A DNA stretch of 64,000 nt from NCBI RefSeq assembly GCF_019279795.1, contig NC_056743.1, positions 867,847,864 through 867,911,863 of the forward strand, read 5' to 3'. Below are positions 20,063 to 30,759 of the stretch, in pieces. The stretch is from Protopterus annectens. Lineage: Eukaryota > Chordata > Ceratodontiformes > Protopteridae. The translations under genes were made by a program, and so were the position numbers. The notes beneath the pieces were generated by a model. That model did not search any database, had not been told where the DNA came from, and saw only the letters and a program-made list of their open reading frames with translations. Position 1 is the stretch's first letter. Each line of letters starts with the position of its first letter.

Positions 20063-20258
20063 GGCAAACAAGATCTGGGGGTTTGGGCGTGGTGCATCTT
20101 GGGATACTACGGCTAGCCCAGCCAATCAGAGACTTCGAGCTGTTAAATAGTGGCCGAGTTGGAGCCGATTCTCTGCTCCGAACCAGTCAGTCAGTTAAGA
20201 ACGTAGGCGAGATGGACCACATACATCTGACGTTATGGTGAGTACATAACTAATTGTT
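20063..20258 (+). repeat. Right ITR of DIRS B
   Basis: Inverted copy of the left ITR (GGCAAACAAGATCTGGGG through GGACCACATACATC) plus an outer extension ending CATAACTAATTG. The extension has its complement only in the ICR. Confidence 0.9.
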
Positions 20259-20647
20259 TCATGTTGTCCAGTAGTACAAGGTTAGATTCCCTCAGCCTGC
20301 ATTGCCTAATGTCTGAGCAAGTCACGAGACACAACTTACAGGCAGAGTCTGAAAAACGTCTATGGAGATCTGTGCTCTATTCCAAAAAACAAAGACAAGT
20401 AAAATAAAAAAGACACCAACTAAACAGCAGATATCTAGAAACTCCTGTACCTTAATGCACTGAATTAAGAGTCTGAAGTAAATTCATACTAATTCCTCTG
20501 TTTTTCTGATTGTTATGAAAATAATTTACATATCAGCATACATATTACTATTATTGGAAAATACTAAGTGTGGTAAATCACTCCAACAGTCCTCTTCTAT
20601 ATACTAAAACTGAAAATCACTGTCTAAAATAGCTGTATAAGACACAC

Positions 20648-20928
20648 TTAAACAAATATCATCTTCTTTCAGCTTTTCCCGGTTAGGGGTCACCACAACG
20701 GAACTCTGGTCCACTAATGATTGGCAGTTGATTTTTACGGTGCCGAGGTGCCAGCTCGATGCCCAACCCTCAACGAAGGCACGCCCATTCAATCAGGTCT
20801 TTTTAATGCCACTCGACTGCGAGGAGGATATGCAGACTCTGCACAGCCGAGAATCGAACGGGAGAACTTCTTGCTGTGAGGTGACAAAGCTACCACTGCA
20901 CCACCACGGCTTCATGTTAAACAAATAT
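20648..20928 (-). mobile_element. tRNA-derived SINE with RTE-type tail, 12-bp TSD
   Basis: On the minus strand the head has GTGCAGTGGTAGC (A box) and GTTCGATTCTC (B box), a body, and a tail TGGTGACCCCTAACCGGG then AAAAGCTGAAAGAAGATGAT. The tail matches the end of the RTE fragment at 22992-23642. The insertion is bounded by TTAAACAAATAT at 20648-20659 and 20917-20928, a perfect 12-bp target-site duplication. Confidence 0.85.
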
Positions 20929-21238
20929 AAGAGAATAATTTGGCCATAAGTAGCTAATGTCAGAAGCTAATAAGATTACTTTTCATACAAGTGTTTTTTT
21001 AGAACACTATATAGTATTTAACATTATTTACTCAAGCAGTAGGTATTTCAAGCACTACCTATTCTTTAACAGGTTTACTTTGCAGCAACAAAAAAGTCCA
21101 GCAGACTTTGGGATTATAGAGCAGAACAGCTTTTATTCAACTCACTAAACATATACAGCAGATTTTGGTGCATTTCCACTTCACATAAAGAGTTAACAAC
21201 GGAATCACAACACTAGTATTAGCTTTCTAGAGATTTTT

Positions 21239-21463
21239 TGGTGCTGCGGTAGCGTTGTCACCTCACAGTTAGACATTGCCCATTCGATTCTCAGTTAGAG
21301 AGTCTTCTGTGTGGAGACATGCGTGAACGGGCGTTCCTTCATTGAAGGTTGTGCGTTAGGCCCGGCAAGCCAGCATGTAAAACTCTACTGCCAATCATTA
21401 GCGGACCGGAGTTCCGCTGTGGCGACCCCTAACTGGGAAAAGCCGAAAGACACAAACAAACTG
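21239..21463 (+). mobile_element. SINE of the same family
   Basis: Plus-strand copy with GGTGCTGCGGTAGCG (A box), CATTCGATTCTCAG (B box), a body including GTGTGGAGACATGCGTGAA, and the tail GTGGCGACCCCTAACTGGG then AAAAGCCGAAAGACACAAAC. The tail differs at its end from the 20.6-kb copy (ACAA rather than GAT repeats), suggesting a subfamily. No clear TSD. Confidence 0.8.
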
Positions 21464-21816
21464 ATATGTGAAAAAATAAGTTGTGAAGAAAAAGGACAGG
21501 CCACTTGTCTACAATGCACAGACAAGGAAATATTAACCATTGTCACGTATTATGCATATTTTCATATGCACACTTTCTTGAAATACTGAGAATCATGTTG
21601 TAAAGGGGCACAATATAAACTGTCACAGTGGAGAAAAAATACACCACTACTGTCCCTGTATGAGAAACTAGCAAAAACTATATTGCAGTATATCTAGCAT
21701 TACAAAAATGTTAAATTTTCATTATTACCTAATCAACAGACTAACAAATTACAGTATGGTATCAGTAAAGATGCTGAAGAAAACTGTCTCTGGCACTTGC
21801 ACTGTAAGTTGCTCAC

Positions 21817-22433
21817 CTTGAGAAATACTGAGCGTTTACCCCATTAGTTATGCATATAGGCATAATTTTTCAAATTCCTGTAAATATCTTAAACTAAAAC
21901 ACACAGAAAGGAACTGTCTGCCACCATATGAAAGCTTAAAGCACTTTTATCACAGTTTTGTGATTTACCTGTTACACCACCATATGTGGAGTACAAAGTG
22001 CCGATCTGCATCATGGGTATGTCTGTGAATGCTTTCACATTCACAAAAAATAAATATTTGTTTTCCCTGCACTGTTGACACTGAGGTTCATGGTAATCTT
22101 TAACCTCAAAGACATCACCTAAAGGGAAAAACATGAGACATCCATAGACTAATGGACACAAGTTAACCATGCACAAAGAGGAGTACATTAAAGTCTATGG
22201 ACTGCCACCTTACACGACAATGCAGGGAAACAAATGTATTCATGTTGTGGTTTTAATAAAAGGTTTACAAGCTTTTTATTGTAAAATGTCTCAAATATGT
22301 AAGGATACACTTCTGCAAAATGCATTGCTGCATTTAACTTACCAGATGTTGCAATGCAGTTGTAAATGGTGGCAACAAACCAAGTTTACATGAACAGAAA
22401 TAAGTCTAGGCTGCATGGTTTTTAAGCCTAGGT
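21817..22433 (-). other. Candidate splice-site-bounded host exons (minus strand)
   Basis: Three blocks have good splice signals on the minus strand. Exon 22343-22433 follows a TTTTGTTTTGTTTCACAG acceptor and precedes CTG/GTAAGT. Exon 21969-22118 (150 bp) follows TTTTTCCCTTTAG and precedes ACAG/GTAAAT. Exon 21817-21893 follows GTGTGTTTTAG and precedes CAAG/GTGAGC. The middle exon is open for 49 codons (VKDYHEPQCQQCRENKYLFF, later FTDIPMMQIGTLYSTYGG), both ends in phase 1. The frame does not pass cleanly into its neighbours: a TAA lies upstream in the first exon and another follows the join to the third. It may be a decayed gene, an alternative end or a non-coding transcript. Confidence 0.35.
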
Positions 22434-22489
22434 CTGTGAAACAAAACAAAAAATTAGCCAGATTGTTTTGCATTATAATATTACTACAT

Positions 22490-22991
22490 TGCTGTAAAAA
22501 TTTGGCTCACTTTAGACTTCAACCCTTCCTCACTACCAGACTTGAAAGGGTCAGAACCAAACTGCTCTCTACTTTACTATACATACGCCTCACCTATTTT
22601 CACCAATTTAAAAAAAGACTGAATTGAAAAAACTTGAGGCCTGCTATAACAAAATTGCTAAGTATGCAACAAATTCTCTATACAGAACCCATAAATACCT
22701 GGCACTGCAACAATTAAACTGCTAGAACTTCCTCAACAACTAACATATACCCAAACTCACTATCACACACAAACTCGCTAACCAACAAGACAAAATCCCT
22801 GGCCTCCAACAAATGCTCCATCCCCACATCAACACCAGAATCCTCCATTCCTCAAGCAAACTCCTCCTACACATTACCAAAGTCTAACAATAAGGTTGTT
22901 AACTCTTTACTCAAATCTCCAAACTCTGGAATAGCCTCCCTCAATCTATCGTAATAACTAACCTATTTAACTTCAACAAACAACTCAAATA
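22490..22991 (+). pseudogene. Old LINE ORF2 C-terminal end
   Basis: A decayed reading (LTTRLERVRTKLLS near 22540, KLEACYNKIAKYATNSLYRT near 22640, NQQDKIPGLQQMLHPHINTR near 22790, LWNSLPQSI near 22930) resembles the terminal region of CR1/L2-type LINE proteins, which end in a conserved W/LWNSLP block. Stops and shifts are frequent. It is interrupted by an RTE fragment and resumes at 23643. Confidence 0.55.
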
Positions 22992-23642
22992 TTCATCATC
23001 TTCTTTCGGCTGTTCCCGTTAGGGGTCATCACAGCAGATTATCTGTTTTCATTTCTTCCTGTCCTCTGCATCTTGCTCTGTCACACCAACCACATGCATG
23101 TCCTCTCTCACCACATCCATAAACCTTATATTAGGCCTTCCTCTTTTCCCGTTACCTGGTAGCTTCATCCTTAGCATCTTTTTCCCAACATACTCAGCAT
23201 CCCTCCTCAGCACATGTCCAAACCAAAATAATCTTGCCTCTCTGTCTACAAACCTTCCAACCTGGGCTGACCCTCTAATATACTTATTCCTAATCCTGTC
23301 CACCCTCGTCACACCCAGTGCAAATCTTAACATCTTTAACTCTGCCACCTCCAGCTCAAACCCGTCTTTTTGTCAATGCCACGGTCTCCAACCCATATAA
23401 CATAGCTGGTCTCACTAACCTCTTGCAGACCTTCCCTTTCACTCTTGCTGGTAACTAGTGTGCCTCAAATCACTCCTGACACTTCTCCACCCACTCCATC
23501 CTGCCTGTACTCTCTTCTTCATTTCTCTTCCACACTCACCATTACTCTGAACTACTGATCCCAAGTATTCGTCCACCTTCGCCACCTCTACTTCTTGCAT
23601 CCTCACCATTCCTCCATCCTCCCTCTTTCACACACAATATTC
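22992..23642 (-). mobile_element. RTE-type LINE 3' fragment with 11-bp TSD
   Basis: Minus-strand reading from 23348 gives the RTE C-terminus: ALGVTRVDRIRNKYIRGSAQ, ARLFWFGHVLRRDAEYVGKK and GNGKRGRPNIRFMDVVREDM. Upstream coding sequence to about 23640 is frameshifted. The 3' end (TGATGACCCCTAACGGGAAC then AGCCGAAAGAAGATGATG) is the tail shared with the SINEs at 20.6, 21.2 and 46.8 kb. CAACTCAAATA at 22981-22991 and 23643-23653 flank the fragment as a target-site duplication. It is 5'-truncated, as usual for RTE copies. Confidence 0.88.
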
Positions 23643-24235
23643 CAACTCAAATACTACTTGAGTAAAAACTGGCTACATTCTTGTTGCACTCCTGGTTAAA
23701 TTCTGCAACTTTTTCTCTTCCCTAACTTAAACTTCTCTTACTTTGCTATATAAATATCCTTAGTAGTAACACCTTACACTTCTCTTATTTTTCAAGTACC
23801 TCAAGCTTCCCTATCCAGACTCTATATACGTCTGTAATAAGTTACTAGATTTATTTGAACCTAACAAGAGTATAATGATGCGCGGACCCATCTACTTTTG
23901 CAGACAATACACTCTAACCTATACAACATAAACTAATACAACATCAACTAATACATTCTAATCCTAAATATTAACATTCCTCTCGAATAATCTACTCATT
24001 GTAAAGCTCTATAGCTACATACTGTATAAATTCCTACTCATTTTTTGTAAACTATATTAGTGCTGTACATTATTATTCACCATATTGAATGTTTTGTATT
24101 CATTGTGTTTTATTGTAAACTGTTGTGGAGCTTTTCTCCCTGGGTCTCAGCTGAACATGGGCTTTCTTCCCAGACAGACTTTCCCTGTAAACAAATGTAA
24201 AATAGTATAAAATAAATGTATGTTTTGACCTGTAC
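23643..24235 (+). mobile_element. Continuation of the old LINE: 3' untranslated region
   Basis: Follows the RTE insertion and continues the LINE C-terminal reading (YYLSKNWLHSC). It then becomes non-coding, ending in a G/T-rich block (TTGTGGAGCTTTTCTCCCTG, GGTCTCAGCTGAA) and an AAAATAAATGT end near 24225 that looks like a LINE 3' untranslated region. The boundary is approximate. Confidence 0.45.
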
Positions 24236-24732
24236 TTGACCTTTATCATTGTAAGGAACAGTTTTACTGACCAGAACTGTAGTTTTCATATTTTAAATAC
24301 GCTTATATAAAATATAATATTTAAAAATGGATAATGCAACAGTTTCATCCCGTTACTTCCCACTAAACTTACTTAAAAAAAGTTTGCAATCTGTCTGCGT
24401 CCCACACCTGCAAATAATCAACAATGGTACATCAGGCTGACTCCACAGAAATACCCAACTACTGCTCGACTTCCTTTCTACATGATACCACTACCGCAGC
24501 AGGAGAAGGCAGTGGCAACTTCTACTACTTAAAGCTAGTGTATTTAATTTAAATATTTTTAAAAATGCTCAGCAACTCATAATCCCCTAGTTGGGAAGTA
24601 TGACTGGATGTAACTTCACAGTGCAGATGTGGAGAAGCTAAATCTTTCCATCATAACACACACATTCAAAGCTGCTGCGCTATCATTTCAATACAAATAC
24701 AGGTACTCTCATTTTGCTATCAATATTATTAA
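24236..24732. other. No gene recognised
   Basis: AT-rich DNA between the LINE 3' end and the tandem duplication. No motif, repeat unit or coding signal was recognised. Confidence 0.45.
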
Positions 24733-25910
24733 TCTTGGCTGTGAACCGCCCTCCTGTGTACACTTCCACTAGCGTCTGATCTACAGGAAGAGAGTTCTCA
24801 AGTTTTTATTACACTGAAAATATCCAGGTAACCCTCATTATGTTTTTTCAACAAGGAAACTTTTTTCAAGATCCTTGTTCTGCTTGAAAATGGAAATACC
24901 AAGGGTTAGTGTGCAAATGGTCAACTACCACCCTTTCCCTTATTTTTTATTAGATTGGGCTACATCTGCAGGAGCAGAGCATGCACATTCTCACCTTGCT
25001 TAGGCTTCACTATGCTCCCCAACCCTAACCCCAAATCAACTAGTCACTCCCTTTCTTTGCATTTATAACTGCTACTGTCACTCTGACCCCACAATTCCAT
25101 CTAATCACAACTCTTTGGTCTTAAGTGCTTAAACACTTGTACAGTTCACTTCCAAGTCCTATAAAATCCTAGTCACACAACATAATCCAAAATCCTAGTC
25201 ACACAACATACTCCAAATGACCTCTACTACCTCCCACCACAGACTCTACACATAGGCTACCTTTCCTTCCAGTCTCTATTAGATGTCTTTACAACACAAT
25301 CTTGATCAACATTTAAATTTCTACCATCGACACCCTTGATACCCTACTGCCTAATTACCAGAGTCTTAAATTACATTAACTTAAACTCCACACCAGTATT
25401 TCCACTCTTTGCACTCTTCACTCCCTCTCTCTGTCAAACATTATATCTGAAACACACGCACTATATACAACACACCCAATTCTACGATCCACTGCTCTTT
25501 TGCTTTCTGCCAAGCTCACATCCTACCACAGTCATCTGTTCTGACCTTCTGCACCATAACATTTAATCAAGCCAGTGTCAGCAATTCAGCATGTCACATT
25601 CATGTAAAATCAGAACCGTTTCCCTTCTCCTATAGTCAGCTTTTCAGGCATCACACAAAAACTAAATATTAAGCGAAAAGTGGGAAAAAAAAAGTGGACT
25701 CACTTCTAGCACTAAGTGGGGAAATGCATCCTAATCCATGCCAGTCTCACCTAGCTGAAGCCTTTCATATATCCATCTTAACTTCTCTCCCCACCACACC
25801 CACTCATAAAATCATGCGCGTGCACACACACATACACACGCACACCCCCCCCAAGGGGTTACACTACACTATAATAACCTTAGAAGCAATATCAAAATCA
25901 CAGATATCCA
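24733..25910. repeat. Tandem duplication, unit 1 (about 1178 bp)
   Basis: Begins TCTTGGCTGTGAACCGCCCT and ends CACAGATATCCA, and is repeated directly after itself. Differences from unit 2 are a handful of substitutions, a 6-bp indel (near 25235) and small indels including one in a C run (25848). No transposon ends or protein motifs were recognised inside the unit. It contains a short CA-rich stretch near 25815-25850. Confidence 0.95.
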
Positions 25911-27080
25911 TCTTGGCTGTGAACCGCCCTCCTGTGTAAACTTCCACTAGCGTCTGATCTACAGGAAGAGAGTTCTCAAGTTTTTATTCACTGAAAATAT
26001 CCAGGTAACCCTCATTATGTTTTTTCAACAAGGAAACTTTTTTCAAGATCCTTGTTCTGCTTGAAAATGGAAATACCAAGGGTTAGTGTGCAAATGGTCA
26101 ACTACCACCCTTTCCCTTATTTTTTATTAGATTGGGCTACATCTGCAGGAGCAGAGCATGCACATTCTCACCTTGCTTAGGCTTCACTATGCTCCCCAAC
26201 CCTAACCCCAAATCAACTAGTCACTCCTTTTCTTTGCATTTATAACTGCTACTGTCACTCTGACCCCACAATTCCATCTAATCACAACTCTTTGGTCTCA
26301 AGTGCTTAAACACTTGTACAGTTCACTTCCAAGTCCTATAAAATCCTAGTCACACAACATAATCCAAAATCCTAGTCACACAACATACTCCAAATGACCT
26401 CTACTACCTCCAGACTCTACACATAGGCTACCTTTCCTTCCAGTCTCTATTAGATGTCTTTACAACACAATCTTGATCAACATTTAAATTTCTACCATCG
26501 ACACCCTTGATACCCTACTGCCTAATTACCAGAGTCTTAAATTACATTAACTTAAACTCCACACCAGTATTTCCACTCTTTGCACTCTTCACTCCCTCTC
26601 TCTGTCAAACATTATATCTGAAACACACGCACTATATACAACACACCCAATTCTACGATCCACTGCTCTTTTGCTTTCTGCCAAGCTCACATCCTACCAC
26701 AGTCATCTGTTCTGACCTTCTGCACCATAACATTTAATCAAGCCAGTGTCAGCAATTCAGCATGTCACATTCATGTAAAATCAGAACCGTTTCCCTTCTC
26801 CTATAGTCAGCTTTTCAGGCATCACACAAAAACTAAATATTAAGCGAAAAGTGGGAAAAAAAAAGTGGACTCACTTCTAGCACTAAGTGGGGAAATGCAT
26901 CCTAATCCATGCCAGTCTCACCTAGCTGAAGCCTTTCATATATCCATCTTAACTTCTCTCCCCACCACACCCACTCATAAAATCATGCGCGTGCACACAC
27001 ACATACACACGCACACCTCCCCAAGGGGTTACACTACACTATAATAACCTTAGAAGCAATATCAAAATCACAGATATCCA
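25911..27080. repeat. Tandem duplication, unit 2 (about 1170 bp)
   Basis: Second, head-to-tail copy of the preceding unit, nearly identical over its whole length, so the duplication is recent compared with most repeats here. The breakpoint between copies is simple, with no inserted bases visible. Confidence 0.95.
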
Positions 27081-27269
27081 TACTTAGATAAGCCAACAAA
27101 GCCCTTTTTATCTAGTAGCAATAGAGACCTCATTCAAACAAGAATGAAGACACAACTTCCATCTCTACACTAAAAGAGCAGGTGGAATAGCAATATACAA
27201 CCTCTCCCCTTTTCCCTTATGACATATTTTACAGCAGAGAAATTGTTCTCGATACTCAAAGTCAACAAA
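27081..27269 (+). pseudogene. LINE endonuclease fragment, part 1
   Basis: Decayed reading HNFHLYTKRAGGIAIYNLSP near 27150-27210 fits the GGxAIY motif of the AP-type endonuclease domain of CR1/L2-type LINEs. It stops at the right edge of DIRS C and appears to continue at 32872. Confidence 0.5.
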
Positions 27270-27484
27270 GTACAGTTGTGTACACTTACCATAAATGTAG
27301 ATGTTAGAGTGTATTCACTGTTGCAGTCATTACATTTGGTAATCCTGCTGGCAGGTTGCCCTCAGCCAGCCTGAATTCCAAAGTCTTGGGTCCTGTGTCG
27401 GCTGCTGTCACCCATTCCCTGACATCAGGTCGTCAGGGGTATAAAAGAAGCAGCCAACGCCATTTTCTTCAGTTTTTCTTGCCC
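27270..27484 (-). repeat. Right ITR of DIRS C
   Basis: Inverted match to 32699-32871 through CTTGCC, with an outer extension (GTACAGTTGTGTACACTTAC and on to about 27310) absent from the left ITR. A TATAAAAG box is near 27440 in the plus direction. Confidence 0.88.
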
Positions 27485-27519
27485 CAGATGTCAGGTGCCC
27501 CCAAAAAGGGTAGCCAAAG

Positions 27520-27522
<3 letters not shown>

Positions 27523-27568
<46 letters not shown>
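27523..27568. repeat. (TA)n microsatellite inside DIRS C
   Basis: About 23 TA units between the right ITR and the ICR. Elements D, E and G lack it at this place, so it expanded in this copy. Confidence 0.95.
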
Positions 27569-27571
<3 letters not shown>

Positions 27572-27696
27572 GAAATACACCAATATAAATTTTACCTTCA
27601 TCTATAAGCAAATACACCACATAGGTAGCATAAATCAGAGAAGGAAAGGTAAGATCCAAAAGAAAAAAAGGGGGAAGGTGGGTGGGTAACCTGGAT

Positions 27697-27786
27697 TGCA
27701 ACAGTGAATACACTCGAACATCTACATTTATGGTAAGTGTACACAACTGTACTAGGTTCTTCGTGTTTCACTGTTGCAGTCATTAC
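27697..27786 (-). repeat. ICR of DIRS C
   Basis: Positions 27697-27752 are the complement of the right outer edge and 27753-27786 the complement of the left outer edge (GTTCTTCGTGTTTCAC against GTGAAACACTTAGAAC), joined with no spacer beyond a few bases. Confidence 0.88.
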
Positions 27787-27816
27787 TAGAGTCCCAAAGC
27801 TATGGTTGGAAGGCTG

Positions 27817-28880
27817 GTACTAGACAGCAGTAGGAGCGGCTATGACGCCCTGCAGAACTGCAGTGGCAAAGCATGACCTGGATTTACAGTAGAGTGGCAG
27901 ATAATGCTTTGTAAAGGTGTGCACTGAACTCCAAGTAGCCGCCTCGAAAATGTCTCTGGTTGGTACTCCCCTGAGAAAGGCTGCTGAGGTGGCTGCAGCT
28001 CTGCTGGAATGAGGCCTAATGCCCTTAGGCACTTGGCTTGCCATGGTGTAAGTAGCAGAAACGAATGCAGTGGCCTAACCAATTAGAAAAAGTCTGCTTT
28101 GAGATAGGCTTTCCTTGTGATCCCGCAGCATATACCACTAGTAATTGCCCTGTCATATACCACTAGTAATTGCCCTGTCTACCTGAAAGCTTTGGTTCTG
28201 TCCAAGTAGAATCCAAGTTGTCTGTGTACGTCCAAAGAATGCAGAATTCTCTCCCCTTTGTTCTGTGGATTTGGGTTAAAGGTTGGCAGATGGATGGCTT
28301 GGTTAAGAGCCACACTGGATACTACTTTAGGCATAAATGTTGGGTTTGTCCTCAGGGAGACCCTGTCTGGATGAAAAATGATGAAAGGTTCCACAGCCAG
28401 GAGTGTCTGTAGCTCTGAAACTCGTCTTGCAGAAGTAATTGCTAAGAGCAGAGCTGTTTTCCAAGATAGAAACTTCATATCAGCAGTAGCAGCTGGCTCA
28501 AAAGAAGGCAGGGTGAGCTTTTCCAAGATATAGTTGAGGTCCCATGCAGGTATTGGTAGTCTCCTTGGGGGCCTTAAATTTTTGGCTCCTCTGAGGTACT
28601 GCCTTAATAAAGGGTGAGAAAAAAGTGGTGGCTCTGTATTGTAATGAGCCAAAATGGCAGAGGAATGAATTTTAAAAGATAGGCCTTTGTCCAGCATCTC
28701 AGTTAAGTATTGCAAAATCTGAAGAATATTTGGTACCGCTGTATCAGTTCCTTGTGCCTGGTTTCAGGCACAGAATCTCTTCCATTTTCCAGCATAGACA
28801 TTCTAGTACTAGGCCTTCTGGCTTCCATAATGACATCCATCACAGCTTTACTGAGAGGTGTTTTTTTGTATGACTACATT
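27817..28880 (-). pseudogene. DIRS C tyrosine recombinase, frameshifted
   Basis: The minus strand encodes GKWKRFCA near 28790, then an open stretch 28715-28179 with AWDLNYILEKLTLPSFEPAA, TSARRVSELQTL (catalytic Arg) and HLPTFNPNPQNKGERILHSL. After a frameshift, the end (28044-27820) has RPHSSRAAATSAAFLRG (HxxR) and FTKHYLPLY (catalytic Tyr). Key residues are kept, but stops and shifts near 28850-28750 and 28180-28050 break the gene. Confidence 0.85.
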
Positions 28881-30720
28881 ATCCGCCATGCTGCCAAGTT
28901 TAATGTCCTGAGTTGGCTGTGCATGATCTGACTTTTGCTGGGGCAGTAGTCGAGGTATTTGAGGTAAGGTCCAAGCTGGGTATAGAGACAAGTTTCTTAG
29001 TATTGGATACCAGTACTGGCATGGCCAGTCTGGGGCAATCAGTATCATCTTTGGCTTCTCCTGTCTGACCTTTAGGAGCACCTTGGGGTGGAGAGGCAGT
29101 TTAGGAAAGGCAAATACTGATAGGGCGTCCACTTTCCATGCTGGTCTGTGATAAGTCCTTAAGCAGAATCTTTTTAGTTGGTAATTGAGAGGGGAGGCAA
29201 ATAGATCTATGTCCGGGCATCCCCATTTCCTTATCATGCTGAAGACTTGTGGATCCAGCTTCCACTAGTGGAGATCCATGAGGTTTCTGCTTAGTTCGTC
29301 TGCCAGAGTATTTTCCTTTCCTGGCAGGAATTGTGCCTGCAGATGTACTTGGTAAGTCAAAGCGGTGTCCCACAAGGTCATGGCTAGTCTGCAAAGGGGG
29401 TAAGAATGTGTGCCCCCCTGCTTGTTTATATACCACATGACCGTAGTGGTGTCTGTCTATCAGTAGATGTCCCGGATGAAGTAGGTCCTTGAAGGCTGCC
29501 AGGGCATTCTGAACAGCTAACATCTCTGTTTGATTGATATGTAGATGCATTTGGTTTGAGGACCATGTGCCCTGAATGCATCTTCCTGCCATGTGGGCTC
29601 CCCACGCATAGTCTGATGCATCCGTTGTTAGTGCCTGCCTGGCTGGAGGTAATGTGAATGGCTGTCCCTTGTTCTGGTGAGAAGCCTTTGCCCACCATCA
29701 AAACTCCTGTTGCAGGCAGGATATGAGAGTAATGACAGTTTCCAGGCTGTGGCAATGTTGAGTCCAAACACTTTTTAGGTACCATTGAAGTTTCCTCATA
29801 TGCAGTCTTGCATATGGAATTAGTAGGATGCATGATGCCATGAAGCCCAAAGCCTGCAGAATTTTTCTTGCAGATAACTGGGCCTTTGTTGCCAACATTT
29901 TGAAATAGGTAGTCAGTTGCCTTTGTTTGTGTGATGTGAGATAAGCCATCTGGGCAGTTGTATTCAAGCTTGCACCCAGGAAGGTTACCTCTTGTGAGGG
30001 TACTAGTTTTGATTTCTTTGTTGACTGTGTACCCTAGGCATGTTAGAAGTCTTTTCACAAACGCCAGATGTTGAAGAAGAATGCCCTTATTCTCTGCTTG
30101 AATGAGAGAGTCGTCCAAGTAAGGATATATTTGTATTCCTCCTTGTCTGCAGAATGCAATTACTGGTGCCAGACACTTTGTAAAGACCCTGGGCGCAGTA
30201 GATAAGCCAAAGGGCAGAGCAGAGAATTGGTAATGCATTGAACTAGCCTTGAATCTTGGGTATCTTCTGCATGATCGTTTGATTGGAACATGCAGGTATG
30301 CCTCTTTTAGGTCTAAAGTCACAAGCCAAGCATTCTTGCCCAGCATGGGTAGAAGCTGCTGCAAAGCCAACATTTTGAATTTTGGAATATCCAGGAAAGT
30401 GTTCAGACTAGATAGGTCCAGTATCGGCCTCCAGGCCTTGTCCTTTCTGGGTACCAAGAACAGTCTTGAGTAAAATCCTTGTCCCTGCTCTTGCTCTGGT
30501 ACTTGTTGAATGGCCCCCATGACCATGAGGGATGAGACTTGTTTTTGTGCCTCTGCCCATTGGTTTTTTAGCAGATCTGACCAGCTTTTTGCCTTTGGCA
30601 GAGTATGGAAATGGAACTTGTAGCCTTGTGACACTATGTTTAGAACCCACTTGTCCTGGGTTATGATGTGCCAATTTTGAACAAAAAGTGCTAATTTTCC
30701 CCCTAAGGGTGCTGTCAGAA
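28850..30720 (-). pseudogene. DIRS C pol, frameshifted after the RT core
   Basis: The RT is well preserved: YSRLFLVPRKDKAWRPILDL, VTLDLKEAYLHVPI, ALPFGLSTAPRVFTKCLAPV and YLDD at 30110-30121. A deletion at about 30018 shifts the frame directly after GYTVNKE. RNase H pieces are found in other frames (MAGRCIQGTW, HINQTEMLAVQNAL near 29590-29510), then the methyltransferase-like block (CPDIDLFASPLNYQLKRFC, VFAFPKLPLHPKVL, KMILIAPDWPCQYW; 29220-28990). FPK replaces the FPP seen in other copies. Confidence 0.85.
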
Positions 30721-30759
30721 GCTAAGTTCTTGGTGCAGGCAGGGGGAAGTCATTGGGAC

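Larger units (their letters stand above)
13996..20258 (+). mobile_element. DIRS-like retrotransposon B, structurally complete
   Basis: Full-length DIRS element in the order left ITR, gag, pol, YR, ICR, right ITR. The ITRs are inverted, not direct, and the ICR at 19823-19925 is the joined complement of the two outer edges, the hallmark of DIRS1-type elements. The right ITR carries an extra outer block of about 29 bp absent from the left, as known in DIRS1. The pol frame is intact. gag has frame breaks and YR one internal stop, so this copy is probably inactive but fairly young. It is a different lineage from the minus-strand DIRS copies. Confidence 0.93.

Noticed and set aside
13996-20258. Gypsy-type LTR retrotransposon
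   Set aside because: The terminal repeats are inverted, a tyrosine recombinase replaces the DDE integrase, no protease was found, and an ICR is present.
24733-27080. LTR pair of a retrotransposon
   Set aside because: The direct repeats are adjacent with no internal region, and they lack TG...CA ends and primer-binding sites.
27495-27689. Reading frame with Tyr-Ile repeats
   Set aside because: It only translates the (TA)n microsatellite.
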